A stretch of 64,000 bases of DNA from Ampelocalamus luodianensis (Eukaryota; Streptophyta; Magnoliopsida; Poales; Poaceae): the NCBI GenBank assembly GCA_036346255.1, contig CM070634.1, positions 73,674,476-73,738,475 of the forward strand. The letters are read 5' to 3'. Positions 33,772 through 45,174 of the stretch are shown here, piece by piece. The position numbers and the translations under genes were made by a program. How positions within the stretch are numbered: the first letter of the stretch is position 1; every line of letters starts with the position of its first letter. The notes beneath the pieces are model-generated. The model saw nothing but the letters and a program-made list of their open reading frames with translations. It did no database searches and was not told the origin of the DNA.

Positions 33772-34828
33772 ACGGGAGCTTAGCAATGGTGTGGGCAAAG
33801 CTCATCAGTGAACAAAGTCCATGCCCGCCATGGACTTGCTTGATTTGACAAGGCAGCAGGGATGACTTCTTTTAGGGCAAAGCTCAGCCGCAATAAATGC
33901 ATGGCAGAAAGAGACGTTGGGAAGGACCAAAAGTGACAGCCATCGCTCCCAACCGCTCGACTTCGACACACGCACGCAGTGCGGAAAACCATGATGACCA
34001 CGGCTCGAGGAGGTCTAGAGGAAGAAGAATGTGGCCGAGGGGAGGTCCCGGACGATCCCGATTTGCATGGGGTGGTCCTGGACGTCCCAGATCACCCAAG
34101 CAGAGGAGGTCCGAGCGCGTGGGAGGTCGAGGAGAGTCGTGACCGCCGGATGGAGATCCAAGGGCCTGGACCACCCCGAGGCGCTGAGATCAGAGGGGAG
34201 GTCTGAGCAGCTGGATGGAGATCCAACGACCCAAAGGAAACGAGCCCGAGGAGGTTGAGTGGACTGGGTCCAACCGTGTCGGTTGAGTTAGGCTCGAGCT
34301 CGAGCCCGAGTCTGACTCAAACCAGATTCGATTTTTCTGGTTTTTGAGAAGGGCTGCCATTTGGAGAATTGTTTGAGGTAGCAAACGAACTTCAAAAATT
34401 ACGAAATTTTTACAGGAGCTTGCTAGCTGAGGGATTGACCTTGAATAAAATTCTCAGAGGTTTTGGTGCTGTGGATTTTCCTCCAAAAATTTACCAAGGT
34501 ACTGGTCCAAAGTTTGACCAGATTTTGAATTGGGTTGACTTTCCTCCAACAACATTCAAACAATTTCTAAAAATTGTGGAATTCTTCAGAGGAGTCACAT
34601 ACCATCCCAAGAATTTAGGAAAAATATTTCCAGGAGATTATCACAAGATGGAACAAGAAGGTTTTTGAAGGATCAAGATTTTGATCAAAGACTTGTGACT
34701 TTGTATTTCCATATCTTCTTGTACAATACTTGTTCAGTACAAATAGGAAATACATGATGTAAGAAAAAGTTTTAATTTCTACTCATTTTCTTACATTTGA
34801 AACACAAGCCCAAAATTGGGATGTTACA

Positions 34829-34866
34829 ACTCTCCCTCCCCTTACAAGAATCTCGACCCGAGATTC
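34829..34866 (-). other. Polypurine tract and adjacent hairpin
   Basis: Minus strand AAGGGGAGGGAGAGT (34829-34843) next to the LTR. The hairpin at 34848-34866 has 8-bp arms GAATCTCG/CGAGATTC and a 3-base loop, and overlaps the end of pol (stop at 34870). Confidence 0.8.
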
Positions 34867-34869
34867 CGT

Positions 34870-36130
34870 TTACTTGGAGAAGAAGGATGGATAATCTGCA
34901 CGAAGGCGATCTTCCCGCTCCCAAGTTGCCTCATCCTCAGAATGGTTTGACCACTGAACCTTAAGGAACTTGATGACACGGTTCCTTGTTCTCCGTTCAG
35001 ATTCCTCAAGAATACGAACAGGATGCTCGCGGTAGGTCAAATTCTCCTGCACATCGAGAACCTCCAACGGAGTTTCCTCAGTAGGGACACAGAGGCACTT
35101 CTTCAGGTGTGACACATGGAACACATCATGCACACCCTCAAGTGCAGCTGGCAGCTCCAACCTGTATGCCACAGCCCCAACTCTCTCGATGATGCGATAA
35201 GGCCCAACATAGCGAGGAGCCAACTTGCACTTGATGCCAAAACGCTGATGGCCCTTCAAGGGTGAGACTTTGAGATACACAAAGTCATTGGGATCAAAGC
35301 TCAACTCACGGCGACGACGATCTGCATAGCTCTTCTGCCTGGACTGGGTCGTGCGCAGATGCTCGCGAATCAATCGGACTCGCTTCGGCCTCATTAATCG
35401 ACTCGGGCCGAAATCGCCGCCACCGCCTCGACCGGTTCAATGGGGTTCTACATCTCCTCCCATACAAGGCCTCAACGGTGCCATGCCAAGATCGCCTCGA
35501 TAGCCGTTGTTGTGGAGAACTCAAAGAAATGGTAGGCATTTCTCCCACTTCTTCCCATAGGAAAGAACACAGGCACGGAGCATATCTTCCAACACTTGGT
35601 TGACTCGCTCCGTCTGGCCATCAGTCTGAGGATGGTACGCTGAACTGAAAGAAAGACGTGTGCCCATAGCCTCTTGCAATTTATGCCAGAAACGAGAGGT
35701 GAAAAGAGAACCACGATCTGACACAATCGTTTGTGGCACACAATGCGGGATATATACAAGTCTGCCAACTGACTCACATCAATCTTTGCCCGCACTGGAA
35801 GAAAATGGGCCACCTTCGTCAACCGATCAATGATGACCCACAAGGCATCCTTCCCAGAAAAAGTACGGGGCAACCCGGTGATGAAGTCCATGCCAACGGA
35901 ATCCCACTTCCACTGCACCGGCAAAGGTCAAGAAGGCTGCAGACGCCGATGCTCGGCCTTCACACGACAAAGACACGCCGCACTCGACAACGAACTCGCA
36001 ATCTCGCGCTTCATTCGGGTCCACTGAATCTCGACAAAGGTCCCGATACATCTTGGTAGCCCCGGATGGATGGACAAAGGAGAATCATGGGCTTTGCGGA
36101 GAATCACCCCGCAACTCCATGACCTTAGGA
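34870..36130 (-). pseudogene. pol: Ty3/Tekay integrase with C-terminal chromodomain, frameshifted
   Basis: Seen from N to C across several frames: KAHDSPLSIHPG (His pair of the zinc finger), CRVKAEHRRLQP, WKWDSVGMDFITGLPRTFSG (first catalytic Asp), LWVIIDRLTKVAHFLPV, IVSDRGSLFTSRFW (second Asp), SSAYHPQTDGQTERVNQVLE (Glu), ALYGRRCRTPLN. The last frame (35394-34870, 174 codons) is open: RLIREHLRTTQSRQKSYADR, LAPRYVGPYRIIERVG, GVHDVFHVSHLKKC, then the chromodomain PVRILEESERRTRNRVIKFL and KVQWSNHSEDEATWERED. Known: integrase joins cDNA to the genome, and chromodomains of this clade bias insertion toward methylated-histone chromatin. Frame breaks occur near 36050, 35740 and 35395. Confidence 0.92.
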
Positions 36131-36132
36131 AC

Positions 36133-37115
36133 TACAAGACGCTGCCCAAACCATACAACGCCATGCTCATCCTCCGAAAAGCACTTGGCTATCTCATCCT
36201 TGATGTTCTCGCTGATCCGCTCACACCAACATCCGTCACTGCGCGCTTTGATTTGGTCCACCAAGGTTGGTCGCACAACCAAGGTAGCAAGAGAACAATG
36301 CTCGATCAAACCCAAATTGAGGCACCAAACTCGAATAAGGGTAGGCTGCTGCTCTTGGAGCATCAACAGGTTGCAATACACCTTCCGACTGAGTGCATCC
36401 GCAACGACATTGGCCTTGCCCGGATGATACTGGATGCCCATATCGTAATCTTTGATCAACTCCAACCATCTTCTTTGCCTGAGGTTCAGATCTGGCTGAG
36501 TGAACAAGTACTTCAAGCTCTTGTGGTCAGAATACACCTCACAACGGTTACCAATCAGATAATGCCGCCAAATCTTGAGTGCATGAACCACAGCAGCTAA
36601 CTCCAAGTCGTGAGTAGGATAGTTGAGTTCATGAGGCCTCAACTGCCTCGATGCATAGGCCACTACCTTGCCCGCCTGCATAAGAACACAACCAAGACCC
36701 TGACGAGAAGCATCACAATAGATATCAAAACTCTTGTGAATATCAGGGAGAACAAGCATCAATGAAGTCAACCGCTTCTTGAGTTCCTGAAAACTCACAT
36801 CACAAGCAGTAGACCACTCAAACTTCTTGTCTTTCTTGAGCAATTTGGTCATAGGCTTCGCAATCTTGGAGAAATTCTCGATAAAGCGGCGATAGTAGCC
36901 ATCCAAACCAAGAAAACTCCGCACATCGGTGACCGACTTGGGCTGACCCCAAGATAGTACATCACTGACCTTGCTAGGGTCCACAGCCACACCCCCTGCT
37001 GAAAGAACATGGCCTAAAAATGCCACTTCCTTCAACCAGAACTCACACTTGCTAAATTTGGCATACAACTGGTGCTCACGCAGCCTTGCCCAACACAAGC
37101 TTAAGATGCTCAAAG
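36133..37115 (-). pseudogene. pol: Ty3/Tekay RT thumb/connection and RNase H
   Basis: The frame 37113-36085 (342 codons) gives KFSKCEFWLKEVAFLGHVLS, VRSFLGLDGYYRRFIENFSK, then RNase H with its acidic residues in SFDIYCDASRQGLGCVLMQ (Asp), NYPTHDLELAAVVHALKIWR (Glu), EVYSDHKSLKYLFTQPDLNL (Asp) and KANVVADALSRK (Asp). All four catalytic positions look intact. After this the frame runs on toward the integrase zinc finger and stops at 36085. The ATG at 37113 is internal, not a start. This is the best preserved long stretch of the element's pol. Confidence 0.92.
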
Positions 37116-37936
37116 ATGCTCTTCTTCATTCTTGGAGTAGATAAGGATATCGCCGATGAATACCACCACAAACCTATGCAAATACTCCATGAATACCGAA
37201 GTTCATAAGGTTCATGAATAAAGCAGAGCATTAGTCAAACCAAAAGACATGACGGTGTACTCGTAAAGACCATAACGAGTAGCAAAGGCCGCCTTAGGAA
37301 TATCCTCGGTCCCGATCCTCGACTTGATGATAGCCCAATCTCAAGTCAATCTTGAGAAGACACGCGCTCGGTCAAGCGATCGAAAAGATCATCAATACGG
37401 GGCAAAGGATACTTGTTCTTCACCGTCACTTCATTAAGCGGACGGTAATCAACACACATGCGCAAGGTTTTGTCCTTCTTCTTCACAAAAATAACTGGAC
37501 AGCCCCAAGGGGATGAGCTAGGACGAATGAAACCCTTCTCTTGTAGCTCACCTAGTTGCTTCTTCAGCTCCTCCAACTCATTAGGAGGCATACGATACGG
37601 CCTCTTTGAAATAGGGGCGGTACCGGGCAGCAACTCTATCACGAACTCCAGGTCTCGAACGGGAGGCATCCCAAGCAAATCTTCAGGAAAGACATCCCCG
37701 AAGTCACACACAGTGGGGACATCGCGAATCTCCAATGCCGGCTTTGCTTCAAGGGCATAAAGATGGGGCTCTCGCAACTGCGGCGAAAACCCAACCTGTT
37801 CACCTGACGGGCTGGTGAGGTAGACAATCTTCCTGGCACAATCGATTTGCCCCAAGTGTTGGGACAACCAATCCATGCCAAGAATCACATCCAGACACGC
37901 CGAGTCAAGTAGGATAAGATTCGCCAAGAATCCCAC
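37116..37936 (-). pseudogene. pol: Ty3/Tekay reverse transcriptase, palm and fingers, with FIGD active site
   Basis: Open frame 37936-37346: ILLDSACLDVILGMDWLSQH, FGDVFPEDLLGMPPVRDLEF, APISKRPYRMPPNELEELKK, GFIRPSSSPWGCPVIFVKKK, LRMCVDYRPLNEVTVKNKYP, LPRIDDLFDRL. Then frames shift: KAAFATRYGLYEYTVMSFGL is followed by stops at about 37220. The catalytic box at about 37151-37162 reads VVFIGDILIYS, where the clade has FIDD; the first Asp is replaced by Gly. Several frame changes between 37345 and 37115. Confidence 0.92.
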
Positions 37937-37980
37937 TCCTTCGATGTGGATAGGAACGTCTCGGCATACTTGGTCAGCTC

Positions 37981-38250
37981 TTATTTCCGAACCCGGAGAG
38001 CGAATAAGCAGTGGAACCCCAAAGGAACACAGTGGAGACCACTATCAACAGCAAACGACCTCGAAATAAAAGAATATGAAGCTCCAGAGTCAAATAAAAC
38101 TGTAGCAGGACGTAAATTGACAAGAAGCGCACCCAACACCACGCCGGGCGCCTCGTGCCTCCTCACCGAGATATGGTTGACTCGGCCGCTCCCCAAGCTC
38201 GGGGTCTTCGTCGTGGTGACCACTCCCTTGCCCGCGTCCTCCATTAGGGC
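37981..38250 (-). pseudogene. pol: Ty3/Tekay aspartic protease
   Basis: Frame 38244-37981: GSGRVNHISVRRHEAPGVV, LGALLVNLRPATVLFDSGAS, YSFISRSFAVDSGL. The catalytic DSGAS is intact. The RVNHIS...EAPGVV lead-in corresponds to the last residues of the gag of the 6514-15422 element (RLNHVIAEEAQ), which shows where that element lost its pol. The frame shifts before ILLDSACLD at 37936. Confidence 0.9.
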
Positions 38251-39225
38251 GAGGCCGCTCCGATCTTCTTAGGCAACTACTCGCGTAGTGACCCTTGTTG
38301 TGGCGATGAAGCGGTGACGTCGGTCGCGGGGTTGCGATGGGCAACTCTTCTTTGATCGCAGCGCCGCGTGGATCGAGCCACGGCTGCGAGAGGACGTGGA
38401 GTCGTGCCGAAGGCCTCGGCGATGGTGAAGCCAAAGAACGGGCCACCGGTGCGAGGCCCAACTCGGGACGAACGAGGCCGAATCGCGGCATCACCGGGCC
38501 TCCCACTTGTGCTTGCAGACTCGCCACGCTCTCGCCTTGTGCTCGGCGACGATGGCCTTGTCCACCAAGGTCCGGAAGTCGGGAAATCCACAATAGAGAG
38601 CTTGTCTGCGCTCCTCGAACAAGCCCTCCATGAACTTCTCCCGCTTGGCCTCATCGGTGGCCACTCAGCAGAGCGCACTCGCGAGATGGTTGAACTCGTG
38701 GAGGTACTTAGTCACGCATTTGCGCCCTGCTTGAGCGCAAGGAACTCCTTCTTTTCAGCTTCATTAGGCCGGGGGAACATGGGCCCGACGGAAAGCCGAC
38801 TGAACTCCTCCCACGACCACGTGTCCCGCAGTCGCATGGCGAGGAAGTTCTCCCACCATGAGAGTGCCGCACCCTCCACCGATGAGATGCGAAAAGTGCG
38901 CTCCGCTCCTCGGCATCGAGCAACGTTGAGCTTCGCTCAACTAGACGCAGCTACCGTCTCAGGTCCAAGGGATCCTGGGCCGGGAGAAGGTGGGAGGCTG
39001 CGTGCGAAGGAACTCCGCAAGTCCCCCACGAGACTGGTGACCACCTCCAGATGCAGAGGCACCAGAGGGAGTGGAGGTGTTCCTCGCGATAACCTCCAAC
39101 ACCCTACGGTCCTCCGAATGATTGCGTTCGATCTGCATGAGGACTTCCGCCATGGTCGGAGGAGGGGGAAGCTCCTCATCGGGACTACCTGGCTGGTTCC
39201 GACCACTACGTGTCCCGCCTGCCAT
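38251..39225 (-). pseudogene. gag: Ty3/Tekay Gag, heavily frameshifted
   Basis: Start at 39225: MAGGTRSGRNQPGSPDEELP, PTMAEVLMQIERNHSEDRRV, GLAEFLRTQPPTFSRPRIPW. After this the sense jumps between frames (DWLRLVERKL-like, SWWENFLA-like, KEFLALKQG-like pieces) at 38950-38700. A run rich in Arg/Ser/Pro follows, and HNKGHYASSC near 38250 remains from the CCHC knuckle, with the first two cysteines not readable. The region is very GC-rich, and the shifts are so dense that sequence errors are likely to contribute. The plus-strand frame 38368-39393 is a shadow. Confidence 0.8.
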
Positions 39226-39810
39226 CCTGTTTCACTAAGACAAGTTAGCTACAAGCCCGAGATCAAAAGGCACAGAAATCCAAACTCAATTAACAAGGGC
39301 TCAAGAATAACCACCAAAGAACACAAGACTATAAGTCACCAAATCAACTCCCCGAAACGACTAACCTGTATAGAAGAACGAGTAATCGTTTGAGAAAACC
39401 CAAAATTTCAGCACTAAATTCTAGCTCAAAACAACCCAAAATCAAGCTGTAACCATCTAATAGAGTATAGGCATTTAGCTAGTTTCATATCACTTCTTAC
39501 CCTTTTATTCCCACAAGTTTTAATTGAATTAACCTCTCATTTCCTACCTCCTATACTAATTACTAGCTAGCTGTCCAAATTTCCTTTCTCCAAGCTCTCA
39601 TGGTTCTCCTAAAACCAACTTAACCGATAAATAGCTAGCTTTTGAAAGGCAGAGAAGAACAACTTTTCCAAAACTTGATCAAGAGTAAGGTGAGATGAGC
39701 AAACTAAGACAGGTAAGGAGTAAAATCAGATAACTTACTTAAGTTTTGTAAGCCTTTCGAAAGTAAGTTTTCAAAATATCCTAGAGGCAACCAAGCTATG
39801 GGTTTCTACG
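39226..39810 (-). other. 5' leader of the Tekay element
   Basis: Between primer site and gag start; AT-rich, no open frame. No packaging signal can be identified by eye. Confidence 0.5.
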
Positions 39811-39832
39811 GTCAGTATGGCTCTGATACCAA
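39811..39832 (-). other. Primer-binding site (initiator tRNA-Met)
   Basis: Minus strand reads TTGGTATCAGAGCCATACT, three bases from the LTR start at 39836. Nearly the same as the site of the gag-only Ty3 element (11943-11960). Confidence 0.92.
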
Positions 39833-40602
39833 CTTTGTGAGGACCCGGAATATTTAACTAGTAACACTTAACCTCCAAATGGTTCTAGCGTTACTAATTA
39901 AACATTCTAAGCCTCGATGGACATATGCTTCCTGCATTGCAGATATGCACATCATCACAAAATTTACACATCATTTCCATACAACATACATCACTAAGTT
40001 CAATAACGACATACAAAAGTAAAGTTATTACAAAAGAGCCGACCGCCAAATAGAACAATATACAAGAAAGACAATGAAGCAAAAGGTGCCATAAGATGGC
40101 TAGAACAAAAGTCGACCAGTTAGCCAACATAACCCACAAGGCAACCGACCGGGCCGCCAAGCTAGTCGCCCCGCAAGCTACCACAACAAAGCTCACAAAA
40201 GTGAGGCCCCTCGAGCTCACCTTCTTCCTCTGCAACAAATACATTTAAGCAAGATAACTGAGTACACAAAGGTACTCGCAAGACTGACGTGTGGAATAGC
40301 AGACCTATTCATAAACTACATGCAAGCTTATTTAGGTGGAGGTTGTATGTCTCATTTGGCATAAAGCCAACTTTATTTGCAATAATGTAATACATTTAAA
40401 GGCAAGTTTGCAAATCTGTTTTGTTGTCAAAATTACGGCAAAATAAAGATACATACAAGTAACCACCTGGAAGTGACTATCCCAATAGTCACCACAACAT
40501 AGCACGAATCCCCGATTCGTACCACCCATCAAGTTTTAATTAAAAGGTTGTAGTCTAGTTCTCACGGGGCGTATCCGAGCGTGTCCATAACCTAGGACGA
40601 GG

Positions 40603-40614
40603 CTATTCGAATAG
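40603..40614. promoter_or_regulatory. Palindrome CTATTCGAATAG in LTR
   Basis: Same dyad as at 30363-30374. Confidence 0.8.
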
Positions 40615-41129
40615 TTTTAACCCTACAGGGGTGTACCAATGTACCCACACTTCATACCGCCTTTAAGCCACAAAGCACACTTCCAAGGTATGCCAGACGG
40701 CTAAGTCCTACGAGACGCTTTCCAATATTGTGCATTGACTACGAGCTGCTCGTATGGATAGAAACTCATACGCTTACATTGCAAGCCGAAAGACAACAAA
40801 TCCCATCACGGGTGAAGTCTTTCGGACACTACAATGCTCCCAACACCATCCCTCCTGCGACTCCCTGCGACGCAAAGCCAATACACTCCAAAGTACTAAG
40901 TCAAGAGAGGTCCCATACCCTCTAGTGTGGTTAGCACGCAAAAATGCTCAGTACGGTGGGGCAAGTAACTCGGTCCTTAATGACCCGGGCACCATTCCAG
41001 TCACACCCAAAAGCACACCAACATACCATTGTGCCCAAGTCTAAATCCTTTTGTTTTTAGGTTTTAGTTTTCATAAATAGACATGGCACAAGGTGGAAAT
41101 CATAATCATAATAAGTTTTATGTGATCAA

Positions 41130-41151
41130 GGTTATCGACAAGTCGATAACC
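41130..41151. repeat. Hairpin with 10-bp perfect arms in LTR
   Basis: Same as 30891-30912; arms and AA loop unchanged. Confidence 0.85.
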
Positions 41152-42029
41152 GCCTATTTCTACCGGAAGCTAAGCATGGCTAAGCAATTAATTCGTAAGC
41201 TACTAAGTGATAAGAGCTCATCCACGAACTCTAATCACAGCAATAACTTAGGCTCATGGTAGTAGAGAATAATCATTTGTCTAAGAAAATGCATCTACTA
41301 GGTCAACTATTAACACAAAGTAGCAATGCATACATAGAATTTGAAATCAACATAAATACTTAAAATACTGGGATTAACATGATCAAACCGCTTGCCTTGC
41401 TGGATTTGTTCTTGCTGCAGAGGGAGTGCTCGTGTTCAAAGTTTTCTTGAACCTAACGCCAAAATTTCTAGAATGATCCGAACTTGAAATTTTTATGGTG
41501 GGTAGATATGGTTATCCTAACAACAAAGAAACCGAGTTTGCACAATTTGAAGTTGAAATGAATTAGTTATGATTTTTCTAAGTTCTAAAACTAGCATATA
41601 CCACTTTTCTCGAGCATAAATAAGGACAAAGCCTAGTTCATATTAAAGCACGCCTCTGACGATAAATTTTACCAAGTTGAGTTTGCTCACTTGCAATTAC
41701 AGAAAGAAAGTTATGTATTTTACAAGTTTTCAAAGAATTTCTAGATAACCATATTCACTAAACAAGATCATGTTTGTTTAAATCATTTTCTCTACATAAC
41801 AATTGCCTAAATCCATTTTCGATTAAAGTTCATACTACAACAAAGCTACGTAAACTGGAATCATTCAAAAGAAGCTAAAATGACAAAGATAAACACTTTT
41901 GAAATTTGAAACATTAAAAGACTTAGAAAATTTGAGCTCTCGGAGTTCCGGATGAACCAAGGAAAAAGGAGAGGTCGTGGGCGTTGATCTTGCATCGCAG
42001 GCCACTGCACCTCGAGCACGCCGCACGGA

Positions 42030-42960
42030 AGACCTCCTCCCGCATTGGGGAGGTCTGGACCGTTGAGATCTGATCCAACGGCCACGACCAGTGCATACAC
42101 AGCGCACGCAAGGGAGGTCCTCGCGCCTAACAGAGGTCGTGACCGTCAAATCGAGATCTGGCGGTCCCGAGCACTAGGGGAGGTCCTAAGGCTTTACAAC
42201 CAAGGGAGGAGGTCCTAGACGGTCAAGATCTCCAGGGGGAGGTCTTGATCGGCTGGGATTTACACGAGCAGGTCTTGGATGGCCAAGATCTACTCGGGGA
42301 GGTCCTAAGCGATAGTGTTTTAACGGGAGGAGATCTGGACGGTTCAGATCAGGCCTAGGGAGGTCCTGAACGGTTCAGATCGATGCGGAGGGAGGTCTGA
42401 GCGCTAAGGATTTTACAAAATGAGATCTAACGCTCAGATCTACACCGGGGAGGTCGTGAACGGCTAGGATTGAACCTAAGATGTCTTGAGCGGGGTTTTC
42501 ATTGTAAAAGGCTAGGGGTGGATTTTTACAAAGAGGACCCCGAGGGTGGTCTTTGCAAAATGACCGAGGGGAGGTCTTTTTGCAAAGAGGACCTCGGTGG
42601 AGGTCCAGGGGGTGGTTTTGGCAAAATGACCCAGAGGAGGTCCTTTTGCGCAGGAGTGGTCCTAGCGGCTAGGATTTAACCGGGGTGGTCCTAGACGGTT
42701 AGGATCGACTCAAGGGGAGGCCCTAGCGCGCAAGATTTTACACAGAGCTAGATCAAACGGCTAAGAGCTAAACCCAGGAGGTCTTTTAACGGCGGAGAAC
42801 GCTCTAGGAGGTCTTGAGACTTAGAAATTTACACGGAAAACCTCTATGGTACAGATCTGACTTGGGGGTGGTCTTAACGGCTGAGATTAAACTAGGGGGA
42901 GGTCGTGGACGACCACGATGAACCCGAGGAGGTCCAAGGTGCTTCTAACGGTGCGGGTCC
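42030..42960. repeat. GGAGGTCCT micro-repeat array, right LTR
   Basis: Counterpart of the array at 32030-32930, nearly collinear unit by unit. Confidence 0.8.
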
Positions 42961-43776
42961 TAAGGACAGCGACTAAAAGGTGGCGGCTAAGGACAACTTA
43001 AATGTCACGATGATTGGCAATAAAGGAACCTAAAAGGGACTTTAATGACCTCTGGATTTTAATTCTAAGCCCAAGGCCCACACGTCGGTGACACCCAGCA
43101 CGGATCAAGACATGATTAATGCGCTAATGATTAGCAATGATTGGGCATTAATGCTGTCCTAAGAAAATGACGAAAACGGGAGTTTGCACCGGCAAAACTC
43201 CCGAGCGCGTTAACGCTTGCCGCGCGACAGGACCACGCCGCGCCAACTAAATCGGAATGGAACCGCAATATCATCACGGAGCTAAAGGTGGCAACCTCGG
43301 CGGCGGCGACGGCCTTGAACGCCGGCGAGCCGGAGATAGGCTAGGAAGGCTTACTACGAAACTACACGAGCTCTAGAAAATAACAACAAGGCTAAGGGAT
43401 GGGCACCTGAGGGCAGGGAGGGGACCACGGTGGTCGGAGGAGCTTGGAGGAGGTCGACGAAGTCCGACGGTGATGTGCTTGCCGGCGATGGAGAAGGAGA
43501 TGAGCCCGACCCCGAAAAGCAGCTCCCCAACTTGCACACCTCTGCGATGGATAACCACAGCAAGTTAGAGAATGCTCGAGGTGCTCGAGATGACAAATAA
43601 AACAGGCAAGAACGCTGATGGAACCACTGGAGCTCGAGCTTCGGCAGGGAGCTCCAAGATCCGGCAATGGCGAGGGAGGGTGGTGTTCTTGGGGGCTTGA
43701 GTTTGAGGACCAGCTCAACTGAGGGAGCTCAAGCACAGCCAAGAACGAAGAAAGGAAAGGAGAAGGAAGGTCTCAG

Positions 43777-43788
43777 GCTATACATAGC
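43777..43788 (-). promoter_or_regulatory. Candidate TATA box of the promoter LTR
   Basis: GCTATGTATAGC on the minus strand, conserved in three LTRs of this family. Confidence 0.5.
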
Positions 43789-44857
43789 CTGGGAGCTTAG
43801 CAATGGTGTGGGCAAAAGCCTACTGTGAACAAAGTCCATGCCCTGCCATGGACTTGCTTGATTTGACAAGGCAGCAGGGATGACTTCTTTTAGGGCAAAG
43901 CTCTGCCGCAATAAATGCATGGCAGAAAGAGACGTTGGGAAGGACCAAAAAGTGACAGGTCACTGCTCCCAACTGCTCTGACCCTGACACACGCACGGGT
44001 GCGGGAAAACCATGATGACCACGGCTCGAGGAGGTCTAGAGGAAGAAGAACAGGGCTGAGGGGGAGGTCCTGGACGATCCCGATTTGCATGGGGTGGTCC
44101 TGGACGTCCCAGATCACCCGAGCAGAGGAGGTCCGAGCGCGTGGGGAGGTCCAGGGGAGGTCGTGACCGCTGGATGGAGATCCAAGGGCCTGGACCACCC
44201 CGAGGCGCTGAGATCAGAGGGGAGGTCTGAGCAGCTGGATGGAGATCCAACGACCCAAAGGAAACGAGCCCGAGGAGGTTGAGTGGACTGGGTCCAACCG
44301 TGTCGGTTGAGTTAGGCTCGGGCTCGAGCCCGAGTCTGACTCAAACCAGATTCGATTTTTCTGGTTTTTGAGAAGGGCTGACATTTGGAGAATTGTTTGA
44401 GGTAGCAAACGAACTTCAAAAATTACAAAATTTTTACAGGAGCTTGCTAGATGAGGGATTGACCTTGAATAAAATTCTCAGAGGTTTTGGTGCTGTGGAT
44501 TTTCCTCCAAAAATTTACCAAAGTACTGGTCCAAAGTTTGACCAGATTTTGAATTGGGTTGACTTTCCTCCAACAGCATTCAAACAATTTCTAAAAATTG
44601 TGGAATTTTTCAGAGGAGTCACATACCATCCCAAGAATTTAGGAAAAATATTTCCAGGAGATTATCACAAGATGGAACAAGAAGGTTTTTGAAGGATCAA
44701 GATTTGGATCAAAGACTTGTGACTTTGTATTTCCATATCTTCTTGTACAATACTTGTTCAGTACAAATAGGAAATATATGATGTAAGAAAAAGTTTTAAT
44801 TTCTACTCATTTTCTTACATTTGAAACACAAGCCCAAAATTGGGATGTTACACGTAC

Positions 44858-44985
44858 TGATACCGGACTGAAAAAACCGAACCCTCCAAATCAACAATTT
44901 CTGTCTACCCTACTGATATCAGTCAAACCGAGTTGATTGGTACGATTTGTTCGGTTCGGTGGCATTGTGAACAGCCCTAGCATCC
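44858..44985. mobile_element. Remnant of a hAT-like MITE
   Basis: Ends ...TTGTGAACAGCCCTAG; its reverse complement CTAGGGCTGTTCACAA has the look of a hAT terminal inverted repeat. The left part lies at about 29517-29585, on the far side of the Tekay insertion. The matching left terminus is not seen, so it is truncated. Confidence 0.4.
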
Positions 44986-45008
44986 CCATCTCCCATCCAT
45001 CCACTTAA

Positions 45009-45125
45009 GGGCTTGTTTGGATAGGAAGGATCATAATCAATCCCTTTGGATTGAAAGGGATTTTAGTTCAAATTCTGAGTTAATCCAAAGGGATTAAGTC
45101 GAATCACAATGTATCCAAATAAACC
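45009..45125. mobile_element. Tourist-like MITE, 117 bp
   Basis: Starts GGGCTTGTTTGGATA and ends TATCCAAATAAACC, imperfect inverted repeats. TTAA flanks both ends (45005-45008, 45126-45129), fitting the TWA-type TSD of PIF/Harbinger MITEs. Interior AATCCCTTTGGATT is also palindromic. Confidence 0.7.
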
Positions 45126-45174
45126 TTAAAGGGCAAATCAAGAATATGCACCCAAATTTTCATCCCATCAAAAC

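Larger units (their letters stand above)
29591..34828 (-). repeat. 3' LTR (left copy) of the Tekay element
   Basis: 5238 bp. Carries about 215 bp (31225-31440) that the right LTR lacks, GGAGGTCC words at 32030-32930, and GC-rich by-product frames at 33340-34174. Contains palindrome 30363-30374 and hairpin 30891-30912. Confidence 0.94.
29591..44852 (-). mobile_element. Full-length Ty3/Tekay (Del-type chromovirus) retrotransposon, 15.3 kb, decayed
   Basis: LTRs 29591-34828 and 39836-44852 begin TGTGAGGACCCGGAATATTT and end TTGGGATGTTACA. CGTAC at 29586-29590 and 44853-44857 is the TSD. The primer site lies beside the right LTR and the polypurine tract beside the left, so the element reads on the minus strand. 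The 5-kb interior codes gag, protease, RT, RNase H, integrase and a C-terminal chromodomain, in Ty3 order, in several frames. It disrupts a hAT-MITE-like repeat. The RT active site is mutated (FIGD), so this copy is very likely inactive by itself. Confidence 0.95.
39836..44852 (-). repeat. 5' LTR (right copy) of the Tekay element
   Basis: 5017 bp, the promoter LTR. Has a deletion of about 215 bp at 41455 relative to the left copy, and many single G/C losses at 43190-43260. GGAGGTCC array at 42030-42960. Confidence 0.94.

Noticed and set aside
33340..34174. GC-rich frames in the Tekay LTRs (also 43354-44250)
   Set aside because: Present only as part of the LTR, overlapping on both strands and without motifs.
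34369..34668. 99-codon frame conserved in both Tekay LTRs (also 44393-44692)
   Set aside because: It runs antisense to the element, four of the five base differences change the amino acid, and the frame is broken in the solo LTR near 57300-57660. No sign of protein-level selection.
38368..39393. 341-codon plus-strand frame
   Set aside because: Shadow of the minus-strand gag, which has recognisable Ty3 Gag motifs.
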